Source of the DNA: Nonomuraea turcica
GTDB lineage: Bacteria > Actinomycetota > Actinomycetes > Streptosporangiales > Streptosporangiaceae
Length of the DNA: 64,000 nucleotides
Reading direction: 5' to 3'
Assembly: GCF_030718205.1 (NCBI RefSeq)
Contig: NZ_JAUZQF010000011.1
Location: forward strand, 346,492 to 410,491
Part shown: positions 51,409 through 62,182 of the stretch, piece after piece
Layout of the letters: the number at the start of each line of letters is the position of its first letter
How positions within the stretch are numbered: the first letter of the stretch is position 1
Program-made: the position numbers and the translations under genes
The notes under the pieces: generated by a model
The model's input: only the letters and a program-made list of their open reading frames with translations
Database searches by the model: none
Told to the model about the DNA's origin: nothing

Positions 51409-52104
51409 CTAGTAATCCCACACCGAACTGGTCGGCGCGTCGGAGGTCCACCCGAGAGCGGTCCATAGGTCACTGGAGGAGCCGGTGGTCCCGGGCACCG
51501 CCGCGACGAGCGGGGTGACCTCGGCGGGGGCTTGCCCGACCGTCGAGGACAGCTGGCTCGCCATGCCGGGGAGCGCGTCCCTGGCCGCTTGAGCGAGGCC
51601 GGCCAGCGTGGAGTCGCTGGTCAGGATCTCGAAGCCCTTCAGGGCGCCGTTCGTGGTCGCCGGCTGCGCGAGGCGGGATGCGCCCGGCACCGACTTGGTC
51701 AGACCGCCCTTGCCCAACTGCTTTTGGCCGGCGATGGGCGACAGTTCGGGCAGCGGCCCGCCGAGGCGGGTGACGTCCTCTGCCGCGTTGGGACCGCCGA
51801 GGCTGCGTCGGCCCCGCGCCGCGATGGCGGCGTCACGCTCGGCCTCGGTCATCTGGCCCGTCGGCTGAGCAGCGGACTTGGACTTGGTGACGCCGCCGAG
51901 CAGCCCGCCGAGCAGGCCTCCGCCGGTGATCCCGCTCAGGAGACCCCCGAGCGGACTGCCTGCCAGGTTGGTGACCCCGCCCAGGCCATCGGTGGGAGCG
52001 TACCTGGCCGCGTTGTATTGGACTTCGGCTTGAGCTGGCACGGCCAGAGCCGCCGCCAAGCCGAATGCTGTGACGGCGACCGCCGCCTTGACTACTCGAT
52101 TCAT
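51409..52104 (-). CDS. Secreted Gly/Leu-rich protein of unknown function
   Basis: The 231-residue product has a clear signal peptide (MNRVVKAAVAVTAFGLAAALAVPAQA-EV). The mature N-terminus carries a glycine/leucine repeat (residues about 50-75, GGLLSGITGGGLLGGLLGG), followed by a hydrophilic Ala/Pro/Thr region and a C-terminal SSVWDY. There are no cysteines in the mature part. It may be a surface or extracellular structural protein; no family was recognised. GGAAGG lies just before ATG 52104, which is preferred over an in-frame upstream start. Confidence 0.7.
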   Translation of the reverse strand: MNRVVKAAVAVTAFGLAAALAVPAQAEVQYNAARYAPTDGLGGVTNLAGSPLGGLLSGITGGGLLGGLLGGVTKSKSAAQPTGQMTEAERDAAIAARGRRSLGGPNAAEDVTRLGGPLPELSPIAGQKQLGKGGLTKSVPGASRLAQPATTNGALKGFEILTSDSTLAGLAQAARDALPGMASQLSSTVGQAPAEVTPLVAAVPGTTGSSSDLWTALGWTSDAPTSSVWDY

Positions 52105-52504
52105 GTTGCCTTCCCGGCTCGTGATCGATCGCTCTCGAATGCGGTGGAAATGCGAATCGATAACCCCCGTATGCCGCGGCGTACACGCTATGGGCACCAC
52201 ACGGAGCGTGGCATCGCGGCTGAGCTACGCCAGCAGTTCTATCACTCGCGATGATCGGCCGCAGGCGCATGAATGCCCATGTAGCAGGGGTTTGCAGCCT
52301 GGTTACCGAGTGCGGGGGGAGCGTTGAGCGGGAAGACAAAACGGAAATAGGAGGGTCTTGTTTCCGATATAGCGCAGGCGATTGCGGGTGTGTGCGGGAA
52401 GGCGCGGAGCGGCCCTCCGGCCCGGGCACAATGGGGTCGCGAAAACAATTGTGCCAGGCCGGAGGGCCGCGAATTTTCCGGTTGCTGTGGACGCGCTGGA
52501 CCGC
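52105..52504. other. 400-bp intergenic region between secreted-protein gene and kamA-like gene
   Basis: The first part (52105-52200) should contain the promoter of the minus-strand secreted-protein gene, but no consensus pair was found. The middle (52200-52400) has no recognisable gene or element. The right end holds the long hairpin described separately. Confidence 0.4.
52409..52470 (-). terminator. Long two-part hairpin after the radical SAM gene
   Basis: The outer arms GCGGCCCTCCGGCC and GGCCGGAGGGCCGC flank a second stem, GGCACAAT with ATTGTGCC, and a 15-nt loop. The whole 62-nt structure is almost perfectly paired and lies 34 bp after the stop of the KamA-family gene. Confidence 0.68.
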
Positions 52505-53821
52505 TCAGACCGGCAGCAGTGCTTCGGCCGGTTCGAACGGAAAACGCTCGGCGAAGGCCGGGCGCAGATCCGTCAGCCAGACCGCCGTCGGGTCGTAGCG
52601 CGCGAAGAACGGCCGCCCCACCAGGGAGGGGTCGCGCGCCTGAATGAAGTGGAGCATGAAGACCTGCTCCCCGGCGATTTCCGTGACGCCGTCGACGCAT
52701 ACCTTCCCGGGCGTGGCCGACATGGACGGGCCCCGGACCGTACGGCAGAGTCCGGACACCGTTGAGTACGCATCCCTGAAGATCTCGTACGCGCGGGCCA
52801 GGGGAACGGCGAAGTAATCCTGCGGCCCGGTGTCGCGTTCGATGAACATGTAGTAGGGGATCATCCCCATCCTGAGTTGCCGCCGCCACATGGAGGACCA
52901 CACCACGGGATCGTCGTTGATGGATCGGATCAGCGGCGCCTGAGTCCTGATCGTGGCTCCGCTGCCGAGAATACGCTTGACCGCTGATTCGACCAGCGGC
53001 GACTCCAGCTCGCGTGGGTGCGAGAAGTGGGCCATGAACGCGAGGTTCTTGCCCGCGTTCACCACCTCCTCGAACAGGCCGAGCGTGGCGTCCGCGTCGG
53101 GGTCGGTGGTGAAACGCTGCGGCCAGTAGGCCAGCGCCTTGGTGCCGATCCTGATCGATTCCAACTGCTCCAACTGGAGCAGCGGCTCGATATATCGCCT
53201 GATGACGGGCTCACCCATGATCATGGCGTCGCCGCCGGTGACCAGGACGCTGGTCACCTCGGGGTGCCGGCGCAGGTAGCTCACCATCTGACCGATGTCG
53301 TCGGAGGCGAACTTCAGGTCCGCGTCACCGACGAACTGGGCCCACCGGAAGCAGTAGGTGCAGTAGGCGTGACAGGTCTGCCCTTGTTTAGGGAAGATCA
53401 GCGCGGTCTCTTGATATTTGTGCTGCATGCCAGGCACAGGCTCCTCGTCCATCTTCGGGACGTTGAGCTCCTTCTGACCTGCAGGATGCGGGTTGAGCTG
53501 CGCGCGTACGCGGTTCGCTTCGGCCTGGATCTCGGCGTTGGGCGCTTCGGCCTTCAGCAGATCGGCCAGCCTGGCGACGTCAGCAGCGGGAAGCATGTCC
53601 TCCTGAGGGAAGACGAGCCGGTAGATGGGGTCGTCGGGCGCTGCCGACCAATCTATGAGTTCATCCACGACGTAGGCGTTCGTCCGGAAAGGCAGCACCG
53701 TGGCCACGGCGCGGACCTTCAGCCGCTCCTCGTCGCCGAGCCCCGCCCGCTGGAGGAGCTCGTCGAGGTGCTTGGACGTGTACGCCTTGAAGCGTCGTGT
53801 GCCAGCTTGGTTCAAGATCAC
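52505..53821 (-). CDS. KamA family radical SAM protein (lysine 2,3-aminomutase-like)
   Basis: The 438-residue radical SAM enzyme carries the cluster motif CHAYCTYC (Cys150, Cys154, Cys157 from the chosen start), followed by FRWAQFVGD. KYQETALIFPKQGQ precedes it and SVLVTGGDAMIMG follows. Family members use 4Fe-4S/SAM and PLP to shift an amino group from the alpha to the beta position; the substrate (lysine, glutamate or other) is not evident. GTG 53821 is preferred because it has AAAGG upstream and the sequence beyond has intergenic composition; a longer frame to 53980 exists. It is divergent from a DUF1707 gene. Confidence 0.85.
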   Translation of the reverse strand: MILNQAGTRRFKAYTSKHLDELLQRAGLGDEERLKVRAVATVLPFRTNAYVVDELIDWSAAPDDPIYRLVFPQEDMLPAADVARLADLLKAEAPNAEIQAEANRVRAQLNPHPAGQKELNVPKMDEEPVPGMQHKYQETALIFPKQGQTCHAYCTYCFRWAQFVGDADLKFASDDIGQMVSYLRRHPEVTSVLVTGGDAMIMGEPVIRRYIEPLLQLEQLESIRIGTKALAYWPQRFTTDPDADATLGLFEEVVNAGKNLAFMAHFSHPRELESPLVESAVKRILGSGATIRTQAPLIRSINDDPVVWSSMWRRQLRMGMIPYYMFIERDTGPQDYFAVPLARAYEIFRDAYSTVSGLCRTVRGPSMSATPGKVCVDGVTEIAGEQVFMLHFIQARDPSLVGRPFFARYDPTAVWLTDLRPAFAERFPFEPAEALLPV

Positions 53822-54022
53822 TAGGCCTTTCCCATCTTTTTTGTTCGATCGGGTGTAAACCTCACGACCCTGTCGCGCGTCTACGGTCCTTAATACCCGG
53901 ACGCTCCCCGCCGCGTCAGCGGTTCCGCTGGCCTCCAAGTTTTCCTTCAGGTTCACGGAAATGATCAGCAATCGGTTCACGCCACTCGCGACATATCGCG
54001 AATTGGCCTAGACTGACTCTTC

Positions 54023-54580
54023 GTGACCGACGATCCAGACCTGCGCGCCTCGGACGCCGACCGCGACCGCGTGGCCGCGGTGCTGAGCGAGGCGCTCGCC
54101 ACAGGAAGACTGACCAGCGTCGAGCACGCGGACCGCCTGGACCTCGCCTACACGGCGAAGTCGGTCGGCGAGCTCGTCCCCCTAACCCGGGACCTGCCCG
54201 AGGTGTCCGCGTCCAACGTGCCCGTCGCCATCGAGCGGCAGAAGATCGACTCGAAGTTCAGCAAGATCGTGCGCAAGGGCCGCTGGGTGGCGTCCCGCAA
54301 CACCAAGCTCACCGCGCGCTTCGGGGCGCTCATCATCGACCTGTCGGACGCCGTGCTGCCCGGGCGGGAGATCACGATCGAGACGAACGCCTGGTTCAGC
54401 AAGCTCATCGTACGGGTTCCCGACAACGCCCATGTCATCGACGAGGGGGGATCGATGTTCGGCAAGCGCAATGTGACGGGCGGGTCCCATGCGGATGGGC
54501 CGCTGATCCGGGTGACGGGGAGGTCCGTGTTCTCGAAAGTGATCGTCTCCCGCGGCAAGGACGACTGGAACCTGCATTGA
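54023..54580 (+). CDS. DUF1707 domain protein
   Basis: The 185-residue protein begins with the DUF1707 helical motif (LRASDADRDRVAAVLSEALATGRLTSVEHADRLDLAYTAKSVGEL, residues about 7-52). A beta-rich domain follows like that of LiaF/cell-wall-stress proteins (FGALIIDLSDAVLPGREITIETNAWFSKLIVRVP...). There is no membrane segment, so it is likely cytoplasmic. DUF1707 proteins are abundant in actinobacteria and poorly understood. It starts with GTG 54023. Confidence 0.88.
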   Translation: MTDDPDLRASDADRDRVAAVLSEALATGRLTSVEHADRLDLAYTAKSVGELVPLTRDLPEVSASNVPVAIERQKIDSKFSKIVRKGRWVASRNTKLTARFGALIIDLSDAVLPGREITIETNAWFSKLIVRVPDNAHVIDEGGSMFGKRNVTGGSHADGPLIRVTGRSVFSKVIVSRGKDDWNLH

Positions 54581-54908
54581 TCTCCCACCGCTCCCCCGCC
54601 GCACCGCGGCTGCCTAAGCGGCGCGCTTGGGGCGGAGAGCGGCAGCTCGCGTGATCAGCGGAGGCTTATTGACCCCCTAAGGCTGACATGTCGGCCGTCG
54701 ACGGCGTGCACATTCGTCGATTGCGCCCGCGCAGTAGGAGGTTCCGATTCAGTCCCCTAGGAGGGTGGGACTGGAAGGGGCGATGGTGGGAACCAAGAGG
54801 TCCTACCCGCCGGTTAACCTTGCAGCTGCCTCGCCTACGATGCGGACATACCGAGCCCGCGTTTCGGCCAAGCCGTGACGGCGGGCTCGATGCCGTACGA
54901 GGTGATCA
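54581..54908. other. 328-bp gap before plsX
   Basis: It includes a 24-bp repeat remnant (listed separately) and a hairpin with arms CAGTCCC (54750-54756) and GGGACTG (54767-54773). The likely plsX leader is 54800-54908, but no confident promoter pair was found. No coding region was recognised. Confidence 0.4.
54673..54696 (+). repeat. Dispersed 24-bp repeat shared with the 51.0 kb element
   Basis: CCCCCTAAGGCTGAC followed by ATGTCGGCC matches the reverse complement of 51014-51037 at 22 of 24 positions. Its core is close to a palindrome (GGCTGAC-AT-GTCGGCC, and GGCTGAC-AC-GTCAGCC in the other copy). The two sites are 3.6 kb apart. Confidence 0.5.
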
Positions 54909-55928
54909 TTGTCCGACAGCAAGCCCATCGCGCTGGACGCCATGGGGGGCGACCACGCACCGCACGAGATCGTGGCGGGCGCGGTGCACGCCGTGCGCGA
55001 GCGCGGCCTGCCCATCGTGCTCGTGGGCTCCCCCCGCGTGCTCTACGAGGCGCTCGCCGACCACGACGCCACCAAGGAGGTCCCGATCGTCCGGGCTGAG
55101 GAGGCCCTGGCGATGGACGAGGGCGCTCTGGCCAGCCTGCGCCGCCCCCGCTCCAGCATCGCGATCGCCTGCCACCTCGTACGGCGCGGCGACGCCAGCG
55201 CGGTCGTGTCGGCCGGGTCCACGGCAGGCATCGTGGCCACCGGCAGGCTGCGGCTCAAGGCGCAACAGGGCGTGCAGCGACCCGCCATAGCCGTGGCGCT
55301 CCCCACGCTCCCCCGCCCGACCCTGCTCGTGGACGCCGGCGCCAACGCCGAGGTCAAGCCAGAGATGCTGGTGCAGTTCGCTCACCTGGGCACGGCCTAC
55401 GCCGAGCTGGCCTACGGCATCACCCAGCCCAGGGTCGGCCTGCTCACGATCGGCGCCGAGGCCGAAAAGGGCACCAAGCTCATCAAGCGCGCCCACGAGC
55501 TGCTGCAGGCCTCCCCCGACATCACCTTCGCCGGCAACGTGGAAGGCTATGACCTGCTGACCGGCAAGGTCGAGGTGATCACGACCGACGGGTTCACCGG
55601 CAACGTGGCGCTGAAGACCATGGAGGGCGCGGTCCGGTACGCGTTCGCCGAGCTCAAGCACACGATCGAGGACAGCAGACTGGCCAGGCTGGGCGCGGCG
55701 CTCCAGCGGTCACGCCTGCGTGAACTGCACCGCCGCCTCGACGCGGAGGCGTACGGCGGAGCGGTGCTGCTCGGGCTGAACGGCACCGTCGTCATCGCCC
55801 ACGGCTCGGCCAGGGCGCCGGCGATCAGCGCGGCCTGCCGGCTCGCGGCCGACCTGTCCAATGAAGGCATCGTGGCCGGAATCGGCGAGAGAGTAGCCGC
55901 CACACATCGCTCACACCGGCTGTGGTGA
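54909..55928 (+). CDS. plsX: Phosphate acyltransferase PlsX
   Basis: The 339-residue enzyme makes acyl-phosphate from acyl-ACP for phospholipid synthesis. Family motifs: IALDAMGGDHAPHEIVAGA at the N-terminus, SAGSTAGIVATGRLRLK near residue 98, RPTLLVDAGANAEVKPEML near residue 137 and FTGNVALKTMEGA near residue 230. The start is TTG 54909, decided by the ribosome site GAGGTGATCA immediately upstream and by the family N-terminus. fabD/acpP genes are not adjacent. The next gene, a P-type ATPase, begins 42 bp downstream. Confidence 0.93.
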   Translation: MSDSKPIALDAMGGDHAPHEIVAGAVHAVRERGLPIVLVGSPRVLYEALADHDATKEVPIVRAEEALAMDEGALASLRRPRSSIAIACHLVRRGDASAVVSAGSTAGIVATGRLRLKAQQGVQRPAIAVALPTLPRPTLLVDAGANAEVKPEMLVQFAHLGTAYAELAYGITQPRVGLLTIGAEAEKGTKLIKRAHELLQASPDITFAGNVEGYDLLTGKVEVITTDGFTGNVALKTMEGAVRYAFAELKHTIEDSRLARLGAALQRSRLRELHRRLDAEAYGGAVLLGLNGTVVIAHGSARAPAISAACRLAADLSNEGIVAGIGERVAATHRSHRLW

Positions 55929-55970
55929 CCCCGTAGTCTTTGACACCGATCCACACATACGGGGGGTTAT

Positions 55971-58324
55971 GTGGACGGGCTCGCCTTAACGGTGGATGGG
56001 CTCACCTCGGCGCAAGTGGCGCTCGCGAAGGCCAACCACGTCCCGCGCCGGTCGAGCAGATCGCTCGGCGCGATCATCAGAGCGAACGTCCTCACGCTGT
56101 TCAACTTCGTCATCGGCGTGCTCTGGGTGCTGATCCTGATCTTCGGTGAGTGGCAGGACGGCCTGTTCGGGCTGATCATCGTGGCCAACGCGTTGATCGG
56201 TATCGTCCAGGAGCTGCGTGCCAAGCGTACGCTCGACAAGCTAGCGGTGATCAACGAGGCGCCCGTCCGGGTCCGGCGGGACGGCAGGGACCAGGAGATC
56301 CAGCCCCGCCAGGTCGTGCTCGGCGACCTGGTCCTGCTCGGCCCCGGAGACCGCCTGCTGGTGGACGGAGAGGTCGTCCGGTCCGACGGGCTCGAGGTCG
56401 ACGAGTCGCTGTTGACCGGCGAGGCCGACCCCGTGCACAAGAAGGCGGGCGACGAGGTCCTGTCAGGCAGCTTCGCGGCGGCGGGCTCGGGCGCGTTCGT
56501 GGCCACGAAGGTCGGCACCGACGCGTACGCCGTGAAACTGGCCGCGGAGGCCGGCAAGTTCCATCTCGCGCACTCCGAGCTGCGCGCGGGCGTCGCGAAC
56601 TTCATCAAGTACATCACTTGGCTGGTCATCCCGATCGGTGCCCTGCTGATCTACAGCCAGGTCAGCAACTCGGTCGACTTCGGCACCGCGATCACCGGCG
56701 CCGTCGCGGGCATCGTGACCATGATCCCCGAGGGTCTGGTGCTGATGACCTCGATCGCGTTCGCGGTCGGCGTCGTACGCCTGGGTCGCAGCAAGTGCCT
56801 GGTCCAGGAGCTGCCCGCGATCGAAGGCCTGGCCAGGGTGGACGTGCTCTGCCTGGACAAGACGGGCACCCTCACCGCCGGCGGCATGGACCTCGATCAG
56901 GTGCTACAGCTGCGCGACGACCAGCCGATCGACGGCGCGCTGGCCGCCCTGTCCCACGTCGACCAGCAGCCGAACGCCACCGCCCAGGCCATCCGGGCCC
57001 ATTACCCCGCCGCCGACGACGGCTGGACCGCCCGCGAGAGCGTGCCGTTCTCCTCGGCACGCAAGTGGAGCGGCGCCGACTTCGGCGAGCGCGGCGTCTG
57101 GGTGCTCGGCGCCCCGGACGTCCTGCTGGACGGCGGCGAAGGGTACGACCGGGCCGCCGAACTGGCCGCCACGGGCGCCCGCGTCCTCGCACTCTGCCGC
57201 GCCGACCGCCTCCCCGCCCCAACCGGCGGCCTCTCGTCCGCCCCGGCCACAAGACCCGTGGCGGACGGCGGGCGCGTGGCGCTCCAGGCCGTCGCGCTGG
57301 TGACGTTCAAACAGCGCATCAGGCCCGACGCCCGCGAGACCCTCCGCTACTTCGCCGAGCAGGGCGTGACGGTCAAGGTGATCTCCGGCGACAACCCCGA
57401 GGCGGTCTCCGCGATCGCCACCGCGCTGGGCATCCCTGACGGCGACCGTTCGATCGACGCCAGAACCCTCCCTGACGACGACATGGAGAAGCTGGGCGAG
57501 CTCTTGGACGCGCACGCCGTCTTCGGCCGGGTCAGCCCGCAGCAGAAACGCACGATCGTCGCCGCGCTGCAGGCCCGCGGCCACACCGTGGCGATGACCG
57601 GCGACGGCGTCAACGACGTGCTGGCGCTGAAGGACGCCGACCTGGGCATCGCCATGGGGGCGGGCAGTCCGGCGACCAAGGCGGTCGCGCAGGTGGTGCT
57701 CCTGGACGACAAGTTCGCGACGCTGCCGCACGTCGTGGGCGAGGGCCGCCGGGTCCTGGCCAACATCGAACGGGTCTCCAACCTGTTCCTCACCAAGACC
57801 TTCTACGCGATCGTGTTATCGCTGGCCGTCGGCGTGGCCGGGGTGATGTTCCCGTTCGCGCCCCGCCACTCGACCCTGACGAACGCCCTGACCATCGGCG
57901 TCCCGGCCTTATTCCTCGCGCTCGCGCCCACCCTCGAGCGCGCCAAGCCCGGGTTCGTGCCCCGCGTGCTGCGGTTCGCCGTGCCGGCGGGGGTGCTGTG
58001 CGCGGTGGCGGTGCTGGTGTCGTTCTGGGCCGCGCACAGCGGGACCTCCACGCTCGTCGAGGACCAGACGTCCGCGGTGATCACGCTGTTCCTCACCACG
58101 TGGTGGGTGCTCGTGCTGATCGCCAGGCCGCTCAACTGGTGGCGGGTGGTGCTGGTCGCCTCCATGGCGGTGGCGTTCGGGATCGGGTTGACGTTGCCGT
58201 TCGTCAGGGCGTTCTTCGCGCTCGAACCCGGTGACATCAGCAACGACCTGACCGCCGTCGGCGTCTCGCTCGTGGCGGCCGCGGCGATCAGCATCGCGGT
58301 CAAGGTCGCCGGTACCCTTAGAGC

Positions 58325-58328
<4 letters not shown>
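55971..58328 (+). CDS. P-type cation ATPase, CtpE-like
   Basis: The 785-residue cation pump has actuator motif LLTGEADP (149-151 TGE), membrane helix 4 motif MIPEGL (251-256), phosphorylation site DKTGT with Asp296, and the hinge MTGDGVND near residue 545. Ten hydrophobic segments are consistent with a P2-like pump. The PEGL motif rather than CPC or PEAL resembles mycobacterial CtpE, reported as a calcium pump, so Ca2+ is a reasonable but unproven substrate. GTG 55971 follows GGGGGG. It overlaps argS by 4 bp (ATGA). Confidence 0.9.
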
Positions 58329-60052
<1,724 letters not shown>

Positions 60053-60087
60053 CAGACAGTTGGTTCAAAGTCCCCGTTCCGTGTTGT

Positions 60088-60116
60088 GGGCGCGCCTCCA
60101 CCGGATTGGCGCGCCC
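60088..60116 (+). terminator. Hairpin after argS
   Basis: GGGCGCGCC (60088-60096) and GGCGCGCCC (60108-60116) are perfect 9-bp arms with an 11-nt loop, 35 bp past the argS stop and before the next gene on the same strand. Confidence 0.6.
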
Positions 60117-60155
60117 CAACGACTACGCTTTACGCGGTCATGAACTGAGGCCGAC

Positions 60156-61505
60156 ATGGGGGAGTTCTCTGCCTTGAGCACGGACCTGACTGCGAGCCCC
60201 CAGGCAGCGACGGAGGTGCATCGTTACGCCGAGGCTCTGCTGGCGCACCTCGCCGCGAACGGCAGCGTGCCACCCGCCGCACCGGGGTTCCGCGACGTAC
60301 CCAGCTACTGGCTTCCCCCGGCCATCGAGGCACTGGCCGCGATTCTCGCCGGCGACGACCCGCTGGAGCCGCTGAGCCGGGCGGCCGGTCGTGACCAGCA
60401 GCGGACCGCGCTCTTCCTGTGCCTGGCGCTCGCGGTGTCCGGGCAGGGCAGCCGCATCCACGCCTCGTGGCTGGGCACCGCCTTCGGCGAGCTGTCACTC
60501 GACCGGCCGGTCACGCACGGCCAGCGCTCGCTGTGGCTGGCCGCAGCCAGAGGCGCGTACGGCCCGGCCGGCAAGATCTTCGTCCTCCGCAAGCTCGACG
60601 CCCTGGCCGTCCAGGAGCACGCCGACCCCGAGCAGTGGATCCAGGCATTGATCCCCGGCAAGCCGACGGTCGTCGTTCCTCCGTCGCTGGTCGACTTCCC
60701 GGAGATGGCCGAGATCCCCGAGCTGGCCCGGCCGTCCATGGCCGCCGATCGCCTGAGGAGGCTCCGCGGCCGATGCGCGGAGATCACCTCGACCCGGCAG
60801 GCAGAGCACGACTCCACCGCCCCGCTCGACAACAGCTCGGGCAGCCCGGCCGTGACCTGGGCCGAGGACGAGCCGCTCGCCGTGCTGCGCTCGCTGATCG
60901 GCTCTGGCGGTCCTGAAGGGCCGATGGCCTCGCTCGGCACACACTTGCTCGACGACCTGCGTCCCGGCGCCGACCCGCACCTCGCGGCGATCGCGCTGCA
61001 CGTGGCGGCGCCGGTCCTGCGTGGCGTGGCCGAGGAACTGGAGTCCGACAGCCGGCGGGAGCCGCCTGCCACGCTCACCGTGCCGCTGCTCGGCCACCGC
61101 ATCCACCTGCGTCCCGAAGGCCCCGACCAGTCCTCGCTGGCCGCGGCCGAGCACTCGATCATCACCGAAGGAGCCGTGCCGCGCCCTCTCCCGTGGGCCG
61201 CGATGATCCTGATCGTGACCGGGATCGCCTGCCTCATCGGGGCGGCGCTGGTCAACAGCCTGCTCGCGGCGGCCGGCGTGACCATGATCGGCCTGGCCGG
61301 CTGGCAACTCTGGCAGCGCCGCAAACTGGTCCAAGCGGACGCGCAGTTCGTGGGGGCCCAGGTCGGCGAGCTGAGGGAACTGGCCGAAGGGGCGGTGTGG
61401 GCGCTGCACGCGTACGCTCGCGAAGCGGACGAACGCGCGAAGCAGGCCGCCGACGACGCAGCTGAACTGACTCGGCTGATCCGTCGCGGCCCGCGCGCCG
61501 CGTAA
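60156..61505 (+). CDS. Hypothetical membrane protein, 449 aa
   Basis: A soluble helical domain of about 345 residues (AEALLAHLAANGSVPPAAPGFRDVPSYWLPPAIEALAAILAG near the start, then an Arg-rich linker near residue 200) precedes two membrane helices at about residues 350-392. A C-terminal cytoplasmic helix with Arg-, Lys- and Asp-rich heptad-like character (YAREADERAKQAADDAAELTRLIRR) follows. No family recognised. The start at ATG 60156 has no strong ribosome site. It lies downstream of argS and before the sepF paralogue, with a 125-bp gap holding nothing recognisable. Confidence 0.7.
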   Translation: MGEFSALSTDLTASPQAATEVHRYAEALLAHLAANGSVPPAAPGFRDVPSYWLPPAIEALAAILAGDDPLEPLSRAAGRDQQRTALFLCLALAVSGQGSRIHASWLGTAFGELSLDRPVTHGQRSLWLAAARGAYGPAGKIFVLRKLDALAVQEHADPEQWIQALIPGKPTVVVPPSLVDFPEMAEIPELARPSMAADRLRRLRGRCAEITSTRQAEHDSTAPLDNSSGSPAVTWAEDEPLAVLRSLIGSGGPEGPMASLGTHLLDDLRPGADPHLAAIALHVAAPVLRGVAEELESDSRREPPATLTVPLLGHRIHLRPEGPDQSSLAAAEHSIITEGAVPRPLPWAAMILIVTGIACLIGAALVNSLLAAAGVTMIGLAGWQLWQRRKLVQADAQFVGAQVGELRELAEGAVWALHAYAREADERAKQAADDAAELTRLIRRGPRAA

Positions 61506-61630
61506 TGGATCTCTGGCAAGAGCTGAGCTGAACCAGCCAGCCGAACAGCACCATCCCGCCAACCGTCGCGGACGCGCTGGAGGCGAGCCACCGCGGCGGC
61601 AGCCCGCTCAGCGCTCAGCAGGTGTTGCTC

Positions 61631-62014
61631 TTAAGTCGTCTCGATCTCCACATGAGACGGGGCGAGCAGGAAGACACGATCGGCGATGCGCTCGATCCGC
61701 CCCTCACACCCGAAGGCCAGTCCGGCGGCGAAGTCGACCATCCGCGTCGCCTCGGGCATCGCCATGCCGGAGACGTCCATGATCACAGTCTGCCCTTCGC
61801 GGAAGTGCTGACCGATCAACGGCGCGTCGTTGTACTTGAGCGGCTGGACCATCACGATGCGCGACGAGTCGACGTTCGCGCGCCACCGTCTGGCGGCCCG
61901 CTCGGTCGCGGGGACGTATTCGTCCTCGTAGTGCTCGTCGTCGTCATAGCCCTCGTCGTAGTGATCGACCCCGCTCAGGCCAAGGTAGCTCACCACCTTG
62001 CGCACTGCCCCCAT
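61631..62014 (-). CDS. sepF: SepF-like cell division protein
   Basis: This small SepF of 127 residues bridges FtsZ and the membrane in actinobacteria. It has the amphipathic N-terminal helix (MGAVRKVVSYLGL), an acidic tyrosine-rich linker (DHYDEGYDDDEHYEDEY) and the SepF domain IVMVQPLKYNDAPLIGQHFREGQTVIMDVSGMAMPEATRMVDFAAGLAFGCEGRIERIADRVFLLAP. It lies outside the ftsZ-linked dcw cluster, where the main sepF usually is, so it is probably a paralogue (SflA/SflB-like). It is shorter than typical SepF (about 150-200). Confidence 0.92.
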   Translation of the reverse strand: MGAVRKVVSYLGLSGVDHYDEGYDDDEHYEDEYVPATERAARRWRANVDSSRIVMVQPLKYNDAPLIGQHFREGQTVIMDVSGMAMPEATRMVDFAAGLAFGCEGRIERIADRVFLLAPSHVEIETT

Positions 62015-62182
62015 CGGCTTGTCCTTTCCTCAGGAACTCACCGTAATCGGCACGTCCCTACACATTGGACGGTAACCGACGATTCCTCGTTCGCCACGCG
62101 ACACGCCCAGCCCTAATTCCATTTTGTACGGCTTGCAGCTCGCTTGCAGCTCGATATCCGTGCCCCGTATAGCATCGGCTAC

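Noticed and set aside
53822..53980. Extended N-terminus of the KamA-family protein
   Set aside because: Base composition is intergenic there, and GTG 53821 has AAAGG upstream; the extension is given only as an alternative start.
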